Source: JADJOM01 sp963817435 (GTDB lineage: Bacteria; Gemmatimonadota; Gemmatimonadetes; Gemmatimonadales; GWC2-71-9). From it: 64,000 nucleotides of DNA. Made by a program: the position numbers and the translations under genes. The stretch lies in the NCBI GenBank assembly GCA_963817435.1, contig CAWFNY010000002.1, forward strand, positions 868,001 to 932,000, read 5' to 3'. Positions 9,889 to 18,431 of this stretch are shown piece after piece; position 1 is the stretch's first letter, and each line of letters starts with the position of its first letter. Below the pieces are notes generated by a model, which ran no database searches, was not told the origin of the DNA, and saw nothing but the letters and a program-made list of their open reading frames with translations.

Positions 9889-10341
9889 ATGCGCCTGACC
9901 CGAATCCTCATGGCCGGAGCCACAGTGGCCACCCTGGCCGCCGCGGCGTGGCCGAGCCTGCACGACACCGCCGCCCCGGCCGTCATTACGGTTTATCACT
10001 CACCGACCTGCGGCTGCTGCAAGCAGTGGGTGACCTACCTGCGGGCCAACGGCTTCATGGTGAAGTCCATCGAGCAGGACGACCTCTCCGAGGTGAAGGC
10101 GGATGCCGGCGTCACCGGGAAGCTCGCCTCCTGCCATACCGCGCTGGTGCAGGGCTACGTGATCGAGGGCCACGTCCCGGCCGAGGATATCCAGCGCCTG
10201 CTTCGGGAGAAGCCGAAAGTCACCGGACTCACCGCGCCCGGCATGCCGGGGGCCGGACCGGGGATGGACCTGGGCAAGGACCCGTACGACGTGCTCACCT
10301 TCGACGCGAAGGGCCACACGACGGTCTGGGCAAAGCACTAG
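9889..10341 (+). CDS. DUF411 domain metal-binding protein, exported
   Basis: The 150-residue product has an N-terminal hydrophobic signal segment and a DUF411 domain starting with the CGCC cluster in SPTCGCCKQW, followed by a later Cys-His (SCHTALV). DUF411 proteins are linked to copper handling in the periplasm. The ATG at 9889 is preceded by GGAG and places the signal segment at the N-terminus; an in-frame GTG further upstream adds only an unlikely leader. It is monocistronic, ending in an unusual inverted-repeat element. Confidence 0.85.
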   Translation: MRLTRILMAGATVATLAAAAWPSLHDTAAPAVITVYHSPTCGCCKQWVTYLRANGFMVKSIEQDDLSEVKADAGVTGKLASCHTALVQGYVIEGHVPAEDIQRLLREKPKVTGLTAPGMPGAGPGMDLGKDPYDVLTFDAKGHTTVWAKH

Positions 10342-10348
10342 TGAATTA

Positions 10349-10443
10349 GGCGATTGGGCGATTAGGTGGCACGAGATAGGGCGGCGCTCCGATGTCGGAG
10401 GCCGCCCTTCGGTTTCCGCCAAACTCCCAATCGCCCAATCGCC
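10349..10443. repeat. inverted element with tandem-repeat arms and inner hairpin terminator
   Basis: A 15-bp arm GGCGATTGGGCGATT (10349-10363, itself two copies of GGCGATT) is repeated exactly in inverted form at 10429-10443. Between them lies a strong hairpin, GGGCGGC/GCCGCCC at 10379-10385 and 10401-10407, with an inner CTCCGA/TCGGAG stem. The element sits between the convergent DUF411 and kup genes and probably terminates both. Similar architecture occurs at 18013-18082 and 53217-53260. Confidence 0.7.
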
Positions 10444-10450
10444 CACCCGC

Positions 10451-12361
10451 CTAGAACTGGATCTGTGCCCCCATCTCGACCACCCGGTTCGGCGGCAGAT
10501 TGAAGAAGGTGGTCGCGGACTGGGCGTTCCGGCTCATGAGGATGAACAGCTTCTTGCGCCACATGGCGAGCGCGGGCGGAGCATCGGTCGGTACCGGCTT
10601 GGTGTCGGCCCGGGCGATGAGTGTCTCGCGACCGAGATAGAACGTCGTCTCCATCGGGCGGACGGCGACGCCCCAGGCCTGCAACCCCTTCAGGATCTGG
10701 GTGACATCGGGCGACTCGATGAAGCCGTAGCGCGCATTCACCGCATAGAACTTCTGTCCCAGGTCGACGCAGCTGATCCGCTCTTCGTCGGCGACGTAGG
10801 GGACATCCTCGGTCCGTAACGAGAGCAGGATCACCTGCTCGTGCAGCACCTTGTTGTGCTTCACATGGTGGAGGAGCACCGGTGGCGCACCGCCGGGATG
10901 CGAGGTCATGAAGACCGCGGTGCCCGGCACCCGCACCGAGAGCCGTTTGGCGATGTCGTTGAGGAAGAGCTCCATCGGCAGCGAGTTCTCTTCCATGATC
11001 CGGTTGAGCCGCACCCGGCCCCGCTTCCAGGTGGACATCAGCGTGAAGATCAGCACCGCGACCACGATCGGGAACCAGCCGCCGTGGGTGAACTTCACCA
11101 GATTCGCGGCCAGAAACGCCAGGTCCACAAAGAGGAAGAGTCCGCAGATGGTCCAGGCCTTGGTCATGCTCCACCCCCACTGCTCCCGGGCCACCACGCT
11201 GAAGAGCATCGTGGTGATCGCCATCGTGCCGGTCACCGCGATGCCGTAGGCGGCCGCGAGGTTGGAGGACGAACGGAAACTGATCACCAGCCAGATGCAC
11301 GCGACCATCAGTGCCCAGTTCACCTCGGGCACGTAGATCTGGCCCTTCTCCCGTTCGGAGGTGTGGGTGATCGTGACCCGGGGGGAATAGCCGAGCTGCA
11401 CCGCCTGCTGGGTCAGTGAGAAGGCGCCCGAGATGAGGGCCTGTGAGGCCACGATCGCCGCGCTGGTGGCGAGCACGACCATCGGAATCAGCAGCGGCGG
11501 CGGCACCAGCGCGTAGAACGGGTTGGCCGCGGCATCCGGATTCTGCAGCAGCAGCGCGCCCTGCCCGAAGTAGTTGAGCATCAGCGCGGGGAGGACGACG
11601 CCGAACCAGGCGACCCGGATCGGCCGGCGGCCGAAATGGCCCATGTCGGCGTACAGCGCCTCGCCTCCGGTGAGCACGAGCACCACGGCTCCCAGGATCA
11701 GGAAGCCCTGCAGGCCGTCCCGGACGAAGAAATCCACCGCATACCAGGGGTTGATCGCCCGGAGCACTCCCGGTTCGCGGGTGATGCCGGCAATGCCGAG
11801 CGCGGCGATACACAGGAACCAGGCGACCATGACCGGTCCGAAGACCATGCCGATCCCGGCCGTGCCGTAGCGCTGGAACAGAAAGAGCAGGAAGAGAATG
11901 AGGACGGTGAGGGGGACGATCCAGGTCTGGAAGAAGGGAGCGGCGAAGCCGAGGCCGTCGATGGCGCCGAGAACCGAAATGGCGGGGGTGATGACGCCGT
12001 CGCCGTAAAGCAGCGCCGCGCCGAAGAGCCCGAGCATGACCAGCACGGTGCGGCGTTTTCCCTCCCGCCCGCTCACCAGCGCGAGCAGGGCGAGGATGCC
12101 TCCCTCGCCCCGGTTGTCCGCCTTCATGACCTGCGCGATGTACTTGTAGGAGATCACGAAGTTCATCGACCAGACGATGAGCGACAGCACCCCCAGGACG
12201 TTGTCCCGGGTCGGCCGGATCCCGTGGACCTCGCCGAAGCACTCCTTGAGCGCGTACAGCGGGCTGGTGCCGATATCGCCGTAGACCACGCCAAGCGCGG
12301 CGAGCGAGAGCCCTGCCAGCGCCTTTCCGGACACGCGGTGCCCGTCGTGCTGATCGCTCAT
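10451..12361 (-). CDS. kup: low-affinity potassium transporter Kup
   Basis: The 636-residue protein matches the KUP/HAK/KT family over its whole normal length. The N-terminal ALGVVYGDIGTSPLYALKE signature is complete, about twelve membrane helices follow, and the C-terminus forms a cytoplasmic domain. It imports potassium together with protons. The ATG at 12361 is the natural start. It lies 78 bases downstream of a DsbA-like gene on the same strand, so the two could share a transcript, but no functional link is evident. Confidence 0.95.
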   Translation of the reverse strand: MSDQHDGHRVSGKALAGLSLAALGVVYGDIGTSPLYALKECFGEVHGIRPTRDNVLGVLSLIVWSMNFVISYKYIAQVMKADNRGEGGILALLALVSGREGKRRTVLVMLGLFGAALLYGDGVITPAISVLGAIDGLGFAAPFFQTWIVPLTVLILFLLFLFQRYGTAGIGMVFGPVMVAWFLCIAALGIAGITREPGVLRAINPWYAVDFFVRDGLQGFLILGAVVLVLTGGEALYADMGHFGRRPIRVAWFGVVLPALMLNYFGQGALLLQNPDAAANPFYALVPPPLLIPMVVLATSAAIVASQALISGAFSLTQQAVQLGYSPRVTITHTSEREKGQIYVPEVNWALMVACIWLVISFRSSSNLAAAYGIAVTGTMAITTMLFSVVAREQWGWSMTKAWTICGLFLFVDLAFLAANLVKFTHGGWFPIVVAVLIFTLMSTWKRGRVRLNRIMEENSLPMELFLNDIAKRLSVRVPGTAVFMTSHPGGAPPVLLHHVKHNKVLHEQVILLSLRTEDVPYVADEERISCVDLGQKFYAVNARYGFIESPDVTQILKGLQAWGVAVRPMETTFYLGRETLIARADTKPVPTDAPPALAMWRKKLFILMSRNAQSATTFFNLPPNRVVEMGAQIQF

Positions 12362-12439
12362 GTGGCGGCGACCGCCGAGTCACGCCGCAGCCGCCCGACC
12401 TCGCGTCCGGGATTCGCCACAACCCACCTGAAGGGCATG

Positions 12440-13129
12440 CTACTTGGCCGGCTTGGCCTGTATCGAGTCCAGCATCGCCTTCAGCATGTCGTAGTAGACC
12501 TGGCCTCCGCCCGCATACAGCCGGCCGTTGATGAGGAAGGTGGGCGTCGACTCGACGCCAACCTGAATCCCCTCGGTCTTGCCCGCTTCGATGCGGCCGG
12601 CGTATCGCGCCGACGTCATGCAGGCATCGTATTTCGCCAGGTCGAGTCCCAGTTCCTTGGCGTAGCCGCGGAAGGTGCCGCTGGCATCACGCATCTCGGG
12701 CCACCTCGGCTCCCACTGGTACAGCCGGTGGTTCATCGGCCAGAACTTGCCCTGTTCGTCGGCGCAGGCCGCGGCATGGGCCACGACGCGGGTATGCGGA
12801 TGGGGTGCGTCCAGCGGGAAGTCCCGGTAGCGCCAGCGCACTTTTCCGGTCTGGATGAGCCGCTCCTCGATCGTCGGGAACTGCACCGTATACCACTGCT
12901 GGCAGGCGGGACACTCGTAGTCCGCATATTCGGTCACGGTCAGCGGCGCGCTGTCCGAACCGAGATAGTACCCGTGAAAGCCGCTGGTGTCGCTCACCTG
13001 AACGGTCACGTTCGCCGGAATGCTCATCGGCTTCCGGTTCGCCATGTACAGGAGTGTTCCGGCGCCGGCCACCGCGACCGCACCCAGGATGTAGTAGAAG
13101 CGGTTCAACCCGCTTGAGGCGGCCGCCAT
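12440..13129 (-). CDS. DsbA-like thiol:disulfide oxidoreductase, membrane-anchored
   Basis: The 229-residue product has an N-terminal membrane anchor (about residues 11-29), then a thioredoxin fold of the DsbA/BdbD type. The active site is C73-P-A-C76 in YECPACQQW, and the cis-proline loop VESTPTFLINGR is present. It would act in the periplasm to form or isomerise disulfides. The gene overlaps the small upstream gene by 25 bases. The fold and motif are clear; the substrate and redox direction are not. Confidence 0.9.
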   Translation of the reverse strand: MAAASSGLNRFYYILGAVAVAGAGTLLYMANRKPMSIPANVTVQVSDTSGFHGYYLGSDSAPLTVTEYADYECPACQQWYTVQFPTIEERLIQTGKVRWRYRDFPLDAPHPHTRVVAHAAACADEQGKFWPMNHRLYQWEPRWPEMRDASGTFRGYAKELGLDLAKYDACMTSARYAGRIEAGKTEGIQVGVESTPTFLINGRLYAGGGQVYYDMLKAMLDSIQAKPAK

Positions 13130-13407
13130 GGTTCTTCGTCCTCCAGGTCATCGGGGGAAAAGGAGCCCTGCCGCGCCTCGTCGACGATACGACGGCTCTC
13201 GGCCGCCTCGGGGGTGTCGTAGGTGCAGCGGACTTCGTAATGAAAGAGTTCGCTTCGGGCGTCGCCCAGAAGGCGCTGCAGTTCGGGGGCCGCGCTCAGC
13301 AGGCCGCCCGCACGATCCAGCGCCACGATCCGCTCTGCCAGCTGTCGCAATAGCGCGACCAGCTGCTCCATCCGCTCCCGGCCGTATAGCTCGTCGTGAT
13401 CGCTCAT
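13105..13407 (-). CDS. hypothetical protein, 100 aa, acidic and helical
   Basis: I do not recognise the family. The product is rich in Leu, Ala and Glu/Arg, with a predicted long helix (residues 8-50) and an acidic DDLEDEEPW tail. The ATG at 13407 is preferred over the TTG one codon earlier. It overlaps the start of the DsbA-like gene by 25 bases on the same strand, which suggests co-translation. It has no signal peptide or membrane segment. Confidence 0.6.
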   Translation of the reverse strand: MSDHDELYGRERMEQLVALLRQLAERIVALDRAGGLLSAAPELQRLLGDARSELFHYEVRCTYDTPEAAESRRIVDEARQGSFSPDDLEDEEPWRPPQAG

Positions 13408-13571
13408 CAATGCCTCGCTGACCAGGACCCCGATGCTGCGACAGGCCCGGCTTGGATGGGGGGGAATCTAATCAGCCCCGGCTACTGCGGGGGGACACCC
13501 CGGATTTGCCCGAGCGTGTCACGAGCGGTTATATTCCCTGCGGACATTTTGGCCCTTGGAGACGACATAGA

Positions 13572-13874
13572 ATGGCAAAAGGAAAGCCCCCCCGCCGTCC
13601 TGCAACCCCGCCCGCTGCTCCCCGGCTCTTCGATCAGGCCCGTGACGAATTGTTCAGCCACATCCTTCGATGCGGTGTCCTCGAAGCGCTCCCCGAGCAC
13701 CAGAAGGAGTGGTTTGACGACACCATGAGCTACCTCACGGAGCGGTACGAAGATCTCTCCGCGGAGGAGCTGGGGCAGTTGCGGTTGCTCGGTGAGCGGT
13801 ACTGCCAGCCGGTCGCCAACCGGCCAGCCGCTCCGTCGGCGGAGACTGAGACTGAGGCCGCTACCGTCATTTGA
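13572..13874 (+). CDS. hypothetical protein, 100 aa
   Basis: The family is not recognised. It has a basic proline-rich N-terminus, a helical core with one Cys (HILRCGVLEALPEH) and a Thr/Glu-rich tail. The start ATG at 13572 has a GGAGACGAC Shine-Dalgarno-like stretch just upstream. The gene is divergent from the minus-strand 100-aa gene and is followed by a strong hairpin. Coding is supported by good codon use, the RBS and the terminator. Confidence 0.65.
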   Translation: MAKGKPPRRPATPPAAPRLFDQARDELFSHILRCGVLEALPEHQKEWFDDTMSYLTERYEDLSAEELGQLRLLGERYCQPVANRPAAPSAETETEAATVI

Positions 13875-13903
13875 ACGGTTCGGACCGAGGCCAGTGAACG
13901 AAG

Positions 13904-13926
13904 CGCCCCGGCAGGATGCCGGGGCG
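13904..13926. terminator. hairpin terminator, convergent
   Basis: CGCCCCGGCA and TGCCGGGGCG form a perfect 10-bp stem with a GGA loop. It follows the 100-aa gene ending at 13874 and precedes the end of the minus-strand gene at 13934. It is followed by TTCG only, so it lacks a T-run. Confidence 0.7.
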
Positions 13927-13933
13927 TTCGCGT

Positions 13934-14440
13934 TCATGGGGGTGTCCCAACTGCGGTGTGGAGCCATCGCCAGCGCCACCCCGCCGAGAGGCGGACGCCT
14001 CCGCCGATCCCTGCCTCCAAATGCCAGCCGCTCCTCGCGGCCGGCGACCCCTCGATTCCCAGACCGAGAACCAGCCACCCCGCATCCCGCCGTCCCACCT
14101 CACCGGCGACCCCCGCGATTCCATAAAAGCCGACGCCATGCGCCTGCGCCGGTGTGAGCATCAACTGGCCGAGCAGTTCAGCACGGCCTGCGAGCTGGCT
14201 CCGCTGCAGACCAGGCAGCACGCTCAGCACGACTCGGGTCCCTCCGCCCGGCCTGATACCCACTGACACGCCCCCCCCGGCAAAGGCCGGGTCGGCCAGG
14301 GCGCTCGTCGCCTCGATCCCCGCCTCAAGACCATGCGGCTCCTGAGCGACCCCGCGGGCGGCGGGGAACGCCAGGGCCAGCAGCACGCCGAGCGTCGCCC
14401 GGAAGCCCAGCCTCAGCACGGAGCCACGAAGCGGCCGCAC
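13934..14440 (-). CDS. hypothetical exported protein, glycine-rich, beta-barrel-like
   Basis: The roughly 168-residue product begins with a signal peptide (LLALAFPAARGVAQ) cleaved before Gln, followed by repeated short amphipathic strands rich in Gly (GVGFYGIAGVAGEV, GWLVLGLGIEG, AGIGGGVRLSAGW). The pattern suggests a small outer-membrane barrel. No family is recognised. The start is uncertain: GTG 14440 lies just after the OsmC stop, and GTG 14419 is an alternative. It is co-directional with and 7 bases downstream of the OsmC gene. Confidence 0.55.
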   Translation of the reverse strand: MRPLRGSVLRLGFRATLGVLLALAFPAARGVAQEPHGLEAGIEATSALADPAFAGGGVSVGIRPGGGTRVVLSVLPGLQRSQLAGRAELLGQLMLTPAQAHGVGFYGIAGVAGEVGRRDAGWLVLGLGIEGSPAARSGWHLEAGIGGGVRLSAGWRWRWLHTAVGTPP

Positions 14441-14447
14441 TCCCTCG

Positions 14448-14855
14448 TTACCCCAGGACGAGGTCGTAGGTGATCGCGATGTCTCGCGCCAGGGAATGCA
14501 CGACGGAGCAGTATTTCTCGAGCGAAAGGTTGATCGCGCGCCGCGCCCTCGTCTCGTCGAGGTCGCGGCCGGCCAGGTGGAAAACCAGGTGCAGCGCGAC
14601 ATAGCGCTTCGGTTGCTCCTCGCGACGGGTACCGGTGACCTCGATCCGGAAGCTGGAGAGCCCCACGCGCATCTTCTCGAGGATCGATACGACGTCGGCC
14701 CCGGTACATCCCGCCGCGGCAAGCAGCAGGGTGATCATCGGGCTGGGGCCCTGGGCGGCATCGCCGTCGATAGTGACCGACGGACCGTCCGGGGCGCCGC
14801 CCTCGAAGGCGAGTCCGTTCGTCCAGGTGAGCGTGGCGTGGCGGAGGTTGGACAT
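14448..14855 (-). CDS. OsmC/Ohr family peroxiredoxin-like protein
   Basis: The 135-residue protein has the OsmC fold with both family cysteines, one in AAAGCTGADV and one in LEKYCSVVHSL. These pairs reduce organic hydroperoxides in Ohr and OsmC. The start ATG at 14855 was chosen because the core begins there; upstream in-frame codons encode an Arg/Pro-rich stretch that looks non-coding. A role in peroxide defence is inferred from the family. Confidence 0.88.
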   Translation of the reverse strand: MSNLRHATLTWTNGLAFEGGAPDGPSVTIDGDAAQGPSPMITLLLAAAGCTGADVVSILEKMRVGLSSFRIEVTGTRREEQPKRYVALHLVFHLAGRDLDETRARRAINLSLEKYCSVVHSLARDIAITYDLVLG

Positions 14856-14950
14856 GGCAGGATCTGGATGAAGGTGTCGGACGGTTCCAGCGCGCGGATG
14901 AGAATGTACGCAGGAGGCCGCACCTCGCGCGCCCGGGCCCGGACGCAGAC

Positions 14951-14983
14951 GTGCGACCCCGATCAACGGCATCGAGGTCGCAC
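14951..14983 (-). terminator. hairpin downstream of the APC permease gene
   Basis: GTGCGACC and GGTCGCAC form an 8-bp stem extended by CGAT/ATCG. It lies about 30 bases beyond the stop of the minus-strand permease gene. There is no T-run. Confidence 0.5.
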
Positions 14984-15013
14984 GCTGCACGCCGAGTCAG
15001 GCGGCGCCAGAAC

Positions 15014-16573
15014 CTACTTCGTCGGCTTTTCCTCGAAGCGGGATTCGATCGCGGCGATCATCCCCTGTCGCTCGATGATCTTGTCGCCCGTCGGCACCCC
15101 CAGGAAACGCTTGCTCTCGAGCGCGTGCCAGGCACCGATCATCACGACGATCATGGCCATGGTGAGGTAGAAGACCTTCTCGTTCGGCGGGAAGAAACCG
15201 GTGATGGCCAGAACGATCGCCCCGATCACCGCGAGGATGGCGATCGGCTTGGACCAGGCGCCAAGATCGAACGGTCCCTTCTCCTTCCACGTCTTCCCCT
15301 CCGCGAACAGTCCCGCCAGCACCGGCATGGTGTAGGAGAGGTACAGGAAGACCGCGCAGCCGGTGGCGAGCACCACGAAGGCGTCGCCGTACACCACCGA
15401 GAGCCATGCGATGACGACGGTGGTCCAGATGGCGTAGGTCGGGGTCCGGAACCTGGTGCTCACATGGGACAGCGCCTTGGAGGCGGGCAGGCCGCCGTCA
15501 CGCGCAAAGGCGTACATCATGCGGGAGGTCGAAGTCATCCCGGCCAGCGCGCACAGGAAGTTTGCGAGCACGATGCCGATGCTCAGGAACGCGCGCACAC
15601 TGCCCGGCATGCTGGACGCCTCGTACATGTAATAGAAGGAATTCCACCCCTGCTTGGCGCCGTCCGGGACGCTCGGCAGGACCAGCACGAAGGTGCAGAC
15701 CATGATGAACCCGGCCAGCCAGGACACCAGCACGGCGGTCCACATCCCCTTGGGCACGTTCACCTGGGCATCGTGCGTCTCCTCGGACGTATGTGCCGAG
15801 GCGTCGAAACCGGTGATGGTGTAGCAGACGAAGAGGAGGCCGAGCAGGAAGGCGAACGGCGCTGCCCCGGTCGCGGGGAAGACGCCGCCACCGGCGTCAC
15901 CGGTATAGTTCTCGAAGTGGACGAGGCGGCCGAAATCCAGCGGCACCGGAGAGCCGACGAGCAGGGCCCCGACCAGCACCACCGCGACGACGAAGATCAG
16001 ATATCCGCTGAAGTCGGTCAGCATCGTCGTCAGCCTGATGCCGTAGTGATTGATCATCCCCTGGAGCGAGAGGAGGAGACCCACCGCGATCAGCTGCCAC
16101 ATGTCGATCGTGAACGCGGGGGAGAGCGCGAGCTGCCAGTTGGGCTCGATGCCGAACATCGGCTTCAGCACGAGCGACTTGAACAGGAGATAGACGCCGA
16201 CATCGACCGACGAGACGACAAAGATGAGCCCGAGCAGGTTGAACCAGGCCGTCGCCCAGCCCCAGGCGCGTCCGCCGAGGATCGAGCCCCAGTGGTAGAG
16301 CCCGCCGGCGGTCGGGAAGGACGAGGCGATCTGCCCCATCGCAACCGCGACGCTCATGGCGAAGAGACCACCGACCAGCCAGCCGATCGCCACCGAGAAT
16401 CCGCCTCCCGCGCTGAGCGCGACGGGAAACGCCGTGATACCACCGGCGAGAATGCAGATGATCGAGAAGGAGATGGCGAAGTTGGAAAACAGGTTCATCC
16501 GGCGGTGGAGCTCCTGCGCGTAGCCCATCTTGTGCAGCACCTTCTTGTCGTGCTCCTGGACTGTGTCAGCCAT
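15014..16573 (-). CDS. APC superfamily amino acid permease
   Basis: The 519-residue protein has twelve predicted membrane helices and the amino-acid/choline/GABA permease pattern, with SFPTAGGLYHW in the third helix region and a TGFDASAHTSEET signature. Related bacterial and fungal proteins carry GABA, choline or other amino acids; the substrate here is not determined. The ATG at 16573 has GAGGAG nine bases upstream and is preferred over the ATG two codons before it. It appears monocistronic. Confidence 0.88.
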   Translation of the reverse strand: MADTVQEHDKKVLHKMGYAQELHRRMNLFSNFAISFSIICILAGGITAFPVALSAGGGFSVAIGWLVGGLFAMSVAVAMGQIASSFPTAGGLYHWGSILGGRAWGWATAWFNLLGLIFVVSSVDVGVYLLFKSLVLKPMFGIEPNWQLALSPAFTIDMWQLIAVGLLLSLQGMINHYGIRLTTMLTDFSGYLIFVVAVVLVGALLVGSPVPLDFGRLVHFENYTGDAGGGVFPATGAAPFAFLLGLLFVCYTITGFDASAHTSEETHDAQVNVPKGMWTAVLVSWLAGFIMVCTFVLVLPSVPDGAKQGWNSFYYMYEASSMPGSVRAFLSIGIVLANFLCALAGMTSTSRMMYAFARDGGLPASKALSHVSTRFRTPTYAIWTTVVIAWLSVVYGDAFVVLATGCAVFLYLSYTMPVLAGLFAEGKTWKEKGPFDLGAWSKPIAILAVIGAIVLAITGFFPPNEKVFYLTMAMIVVMIGAWHALESKRFLGVPTGDKIIERQGMIAAIESRFEEKPTK

Positions 16574-16922
16574 GTGCATCGTCTCCTCTGGTTGATGAAC
16601 GCTTCTGCTGGCGAAACTCGATTCGCATTCCTCATGGCCGGCCGGCTCCGCGGCATGGCGGACGCCGCTCGCGGAATTGCGCGGCCGGGACGATGGCGGC
16701 CCGGACCGGCATCCGCGACAAGACCAGCCGCCGGAGCGGTCGATCGTGGCTGCGAGCGCGAATTCGGAGATGCTATGAGATCAGCGGCGGGTGTGGCGCG
16801 CCACCGAATCAGGACGGAGATCAAACGCCGGTCCGGCGGGCCAACCTATTCACGGCGACCGGGACACGACGATACCGTTATACCACACGCGGGGCCGACC
16901 CGCTAGGGGTTCCAACGGGCCG
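16574..16922. other. 349-bp intergenic region
   Basis: I see no gene here. An A+T-richer patch around 16866-16884 reads, on the minus strand, GGTATAACGGTATC, a direct repeat of GGTAT. It could be part of the permease promoter. The rest is featureless and GC-rich. Confidence 0.4.
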
Positions 16923-17528
16923 TCACTCGCCGACCGGCCGCTTGGCCCGGGGCGCGGCGGCGTTGTAGTCCCAGATGGCATACAGCGCGACGGCCCCGGT
17001 CGCCCAGGCGAGAGGCCGCAGCAGCGGCGAATCGGTGAGAAAGGCGATCAGGGTGAGTACCTGCGCGACAGTGACCGCCTTGCCGCCCAGACGGGCGGGG
17101 ATGGCCATGGCGCGGCCCGACAAGTAGGTGACGAGGAACGCGATCGTCGCGACCAGGTCGCGAAGCAGCACCGCCGAAATCTCGTACCAGGTGAGCTGCT
17201 GCGAGAGCGCCACCACCAGGAAGGCGGACGCCATGAAGAGCTTGTCCGCCACCGGATCGATGAACGCGCCGAATCGGGAGCTGCCGAGTCGGCGTGCGAG
17301 TGCCCCATCGAGCAGGTCGGTCGCCGCCGCGACGGCGAGGATGAGGAGCCGCGCCATCGCATCGGGCACCAGCAGGAACGCCACGGCGAGCGGGATTCTC
17401 GCCAGCGTGAGCAGGTCTGCGGCGGTGAGACCGGAGCGGCGTGGTGATGGATGACCTTGCTCCCCCCCACGCCGGGGGCTAGCTTCGTTTTCCGGCCCGC
17501 CGGGAAGCCCTTCGTGCCGCCTGCTCAC
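16923..17528 (-). CDS. CDP-alcohol phosphatidyltransferase family protein
   Basis: The 201-residue membrane protein carries the family's catalytic motif, D-G-x2-A-R-x8-G-x3-D-x3-D, in DGALARRL and FGAFIDPVADK. It therefore transfers a phosphatidyl group from CDP-diacylglycerol to an alcohol, as PgsA or Pss do. The alcohol cannot be told from sequence. The only possible start before the motif-containing domain is the GTG at 17528, giving a 30-residue polar leader. The gene is divergent from a cyclic-nucleotide-binding protein gene, 18 bases away. Confidence 0.85.
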   Translation of the reverse strand: MSRRHEGLPGGPENEASPRRGGEQGHPSPRRSGLTAADLLTLARIPLAVAFLLVPDAMARLLILAVAAATDLLDGALARRLGSSRFGAFIDPVADKLFMASAFLVVALSQQLTWYEISAVLLRDLVATIAFLVTYLSGRAMAIPARLGGKAVTVAQVLTLIAFLTDSPLLRPLAWATGAVALYAIWDYNAAAPRAKRPVGE

Positions 17529-17546
17529 CCCTCACCGCACCCGACC

Positions 17547-18005
17547 ATGGAACTCGAGCTCCTGAAGAAGACGGCGATCTTTGCCGACCTGGACGAGGGA
17601 GAACTTGCCCGCGTCGCGGAAATCTGCAAGGAGCAGAAGTACACCGGGGGCCAGTACGTCTTCAAGGAAGGGGAGCCGGGCAACCGCTTCTACCTTATCG
17701 TCACCGGGGAAGTCCGCATCAGCCGCAATATTCCGGGCTCGGGAGAAGAAGCGCTCGCGGTGCTGAAGCCGGGTGCCTGCTTCGGCGAGATGGCCGTGTT
17801 CGACCGCTCGGAACGGAGCACGGATGCCATCGCCAACGGCCCGGTCACCCTGATGACGATCTCGAGGCCGGACTTCGAAATCCTGCTCGACTTCAATCGC
17901 GACATGGCCTACAAGATCCTGTGGTCCATGACCCGCCTGCTGTCCGCGCGGCTCCGGGTGACGAACGACAACCTCCGCTCGCTGCTCGCGATCTCGATGT
18001 TCTAG
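17547..18005 (+). CDS. cyclic nucleotide-binding domain protein
   Basis: The 152-residue protein is essentially one CNB/CRP-like beta-roll. The features are KEGEPGNRFYLIVTGEVRI at residues 40-58 in part, and the phosphate-binding cassette FGEMAVFDRSERSTDA. No helix-turn-helix follows, so unlike CRP it is not a DNA-binding regulator by itself. It may sense cAMP or c-di-GMP, but the ligand is unknown. It is followed by an inverted-repeat element. Confidence 0.85.
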   Translation: MELELLKKTAIFADLDEGELARVAEICKEQKYTGGQYVFKEGEPGNRFYLIVTGEVRISRNIPGSGEEALAVLKPGACFGEMAVFDRSERSTDAIANGPVTLMTISRPDFEILLDFNRDMAYKILWSMTRLLSARLRVTNDNLRSLLAISMF

Positions 18006-18012
18006 ATCAGGG

Positions 18013-18082
18013 GCCGTCAGCCGTCAGCGTCCCGCCGCGCAGCGCGACGGATCGCCGGCGGCCAATGGCTGATGGCCGATGG
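18013..18082. repeat. inverted element with tandem-repeat arms
   Basis: Left arm GCCGTCAGCCGTCAG is a tandem GCCGTCA. The right arm (TGGCTGATGGCCGATGGC) pairs with it when G-U pairs are allowed. The core between them is GC-rich (CCGCGCAGCGCG, CGCCGGCGG). The right arm runs into the start of the SpeD-like gene at 18079. The layout resembles the element at 10349-10443. Confidence 0.5.
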
Positions 18083-18396
18083 CAACTTTCTCCCACACCA
18101 TCACCGATCTCGCTGGCGTCACCACTCCGACGCTCGCCGATGAACAGGCGCTCGCCGCGCTCACCATCGCGGCCGCCGGCGCCATCGGCCTTACGGCACA
18201 CGGGCCTCCGCTCACCCGCACCGGCCCGCAAGGTATCGCCGTCGGCCTCCTCGGCCACGGCGGCCATATCATCCTGCACGCCCGCCCGTCGGGCGGCGCC
18301 TGTCTCGTCGACGTCCTGACCTCCGGCACCACCTCACCGCAGCGCGCCGTGGATGTCATCGCCCGGCGCCTGGGCGTCACCGCTCCCACGCCCTGA
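18079..18396 (+). CDS. S-adenosylmethionine decarboxylase-like protein lacking the cleavage serine
   Basis: The 105-residue product aligns with class 1B SpeD through the TGPQGIAVGLL segment and the GHIILHARP...LVDVLTSG core. In active SpeD the core reads ESHxxxH and ends in CG: the Ser becomes the pyruvoyl cofactor and the Cys assists catalysis. Here the Glu-Ser pair is G61-G62 and the Cys is S82, while H63, H67, P70 and D78 are kept. It is thus unlikely to self-process or decarboxylate SAM and may be a regulatory or repurposed homologue. Spermidine synthase is not adjacent. The next gene is 35 bases downstream. Confidence 0.7.
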   Translation: MATFSHTITDLAGVTTPTLADEQALAALTIAAAGAIGLTAHGPPLTRTGPQGIAVGLLGHGGHIILHARPSGGACLVDVLTSGTTSPQRAVDVIARRLGVTAPTP

Positions 18397-18431
18397 CTGC
18401 CTGCTCCCAGCTCACCGAACCGGCTCAGCAT

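Noticed and set aside
14951..16906. Long plus-strand open frame (651 codons) antisense to the amino-acid permease
   Set aside because: It is the antisense shadow of the permease and is Arg/His/Asp-rich without a domain; the minus-strand permease has clear membrane helices and motifs.
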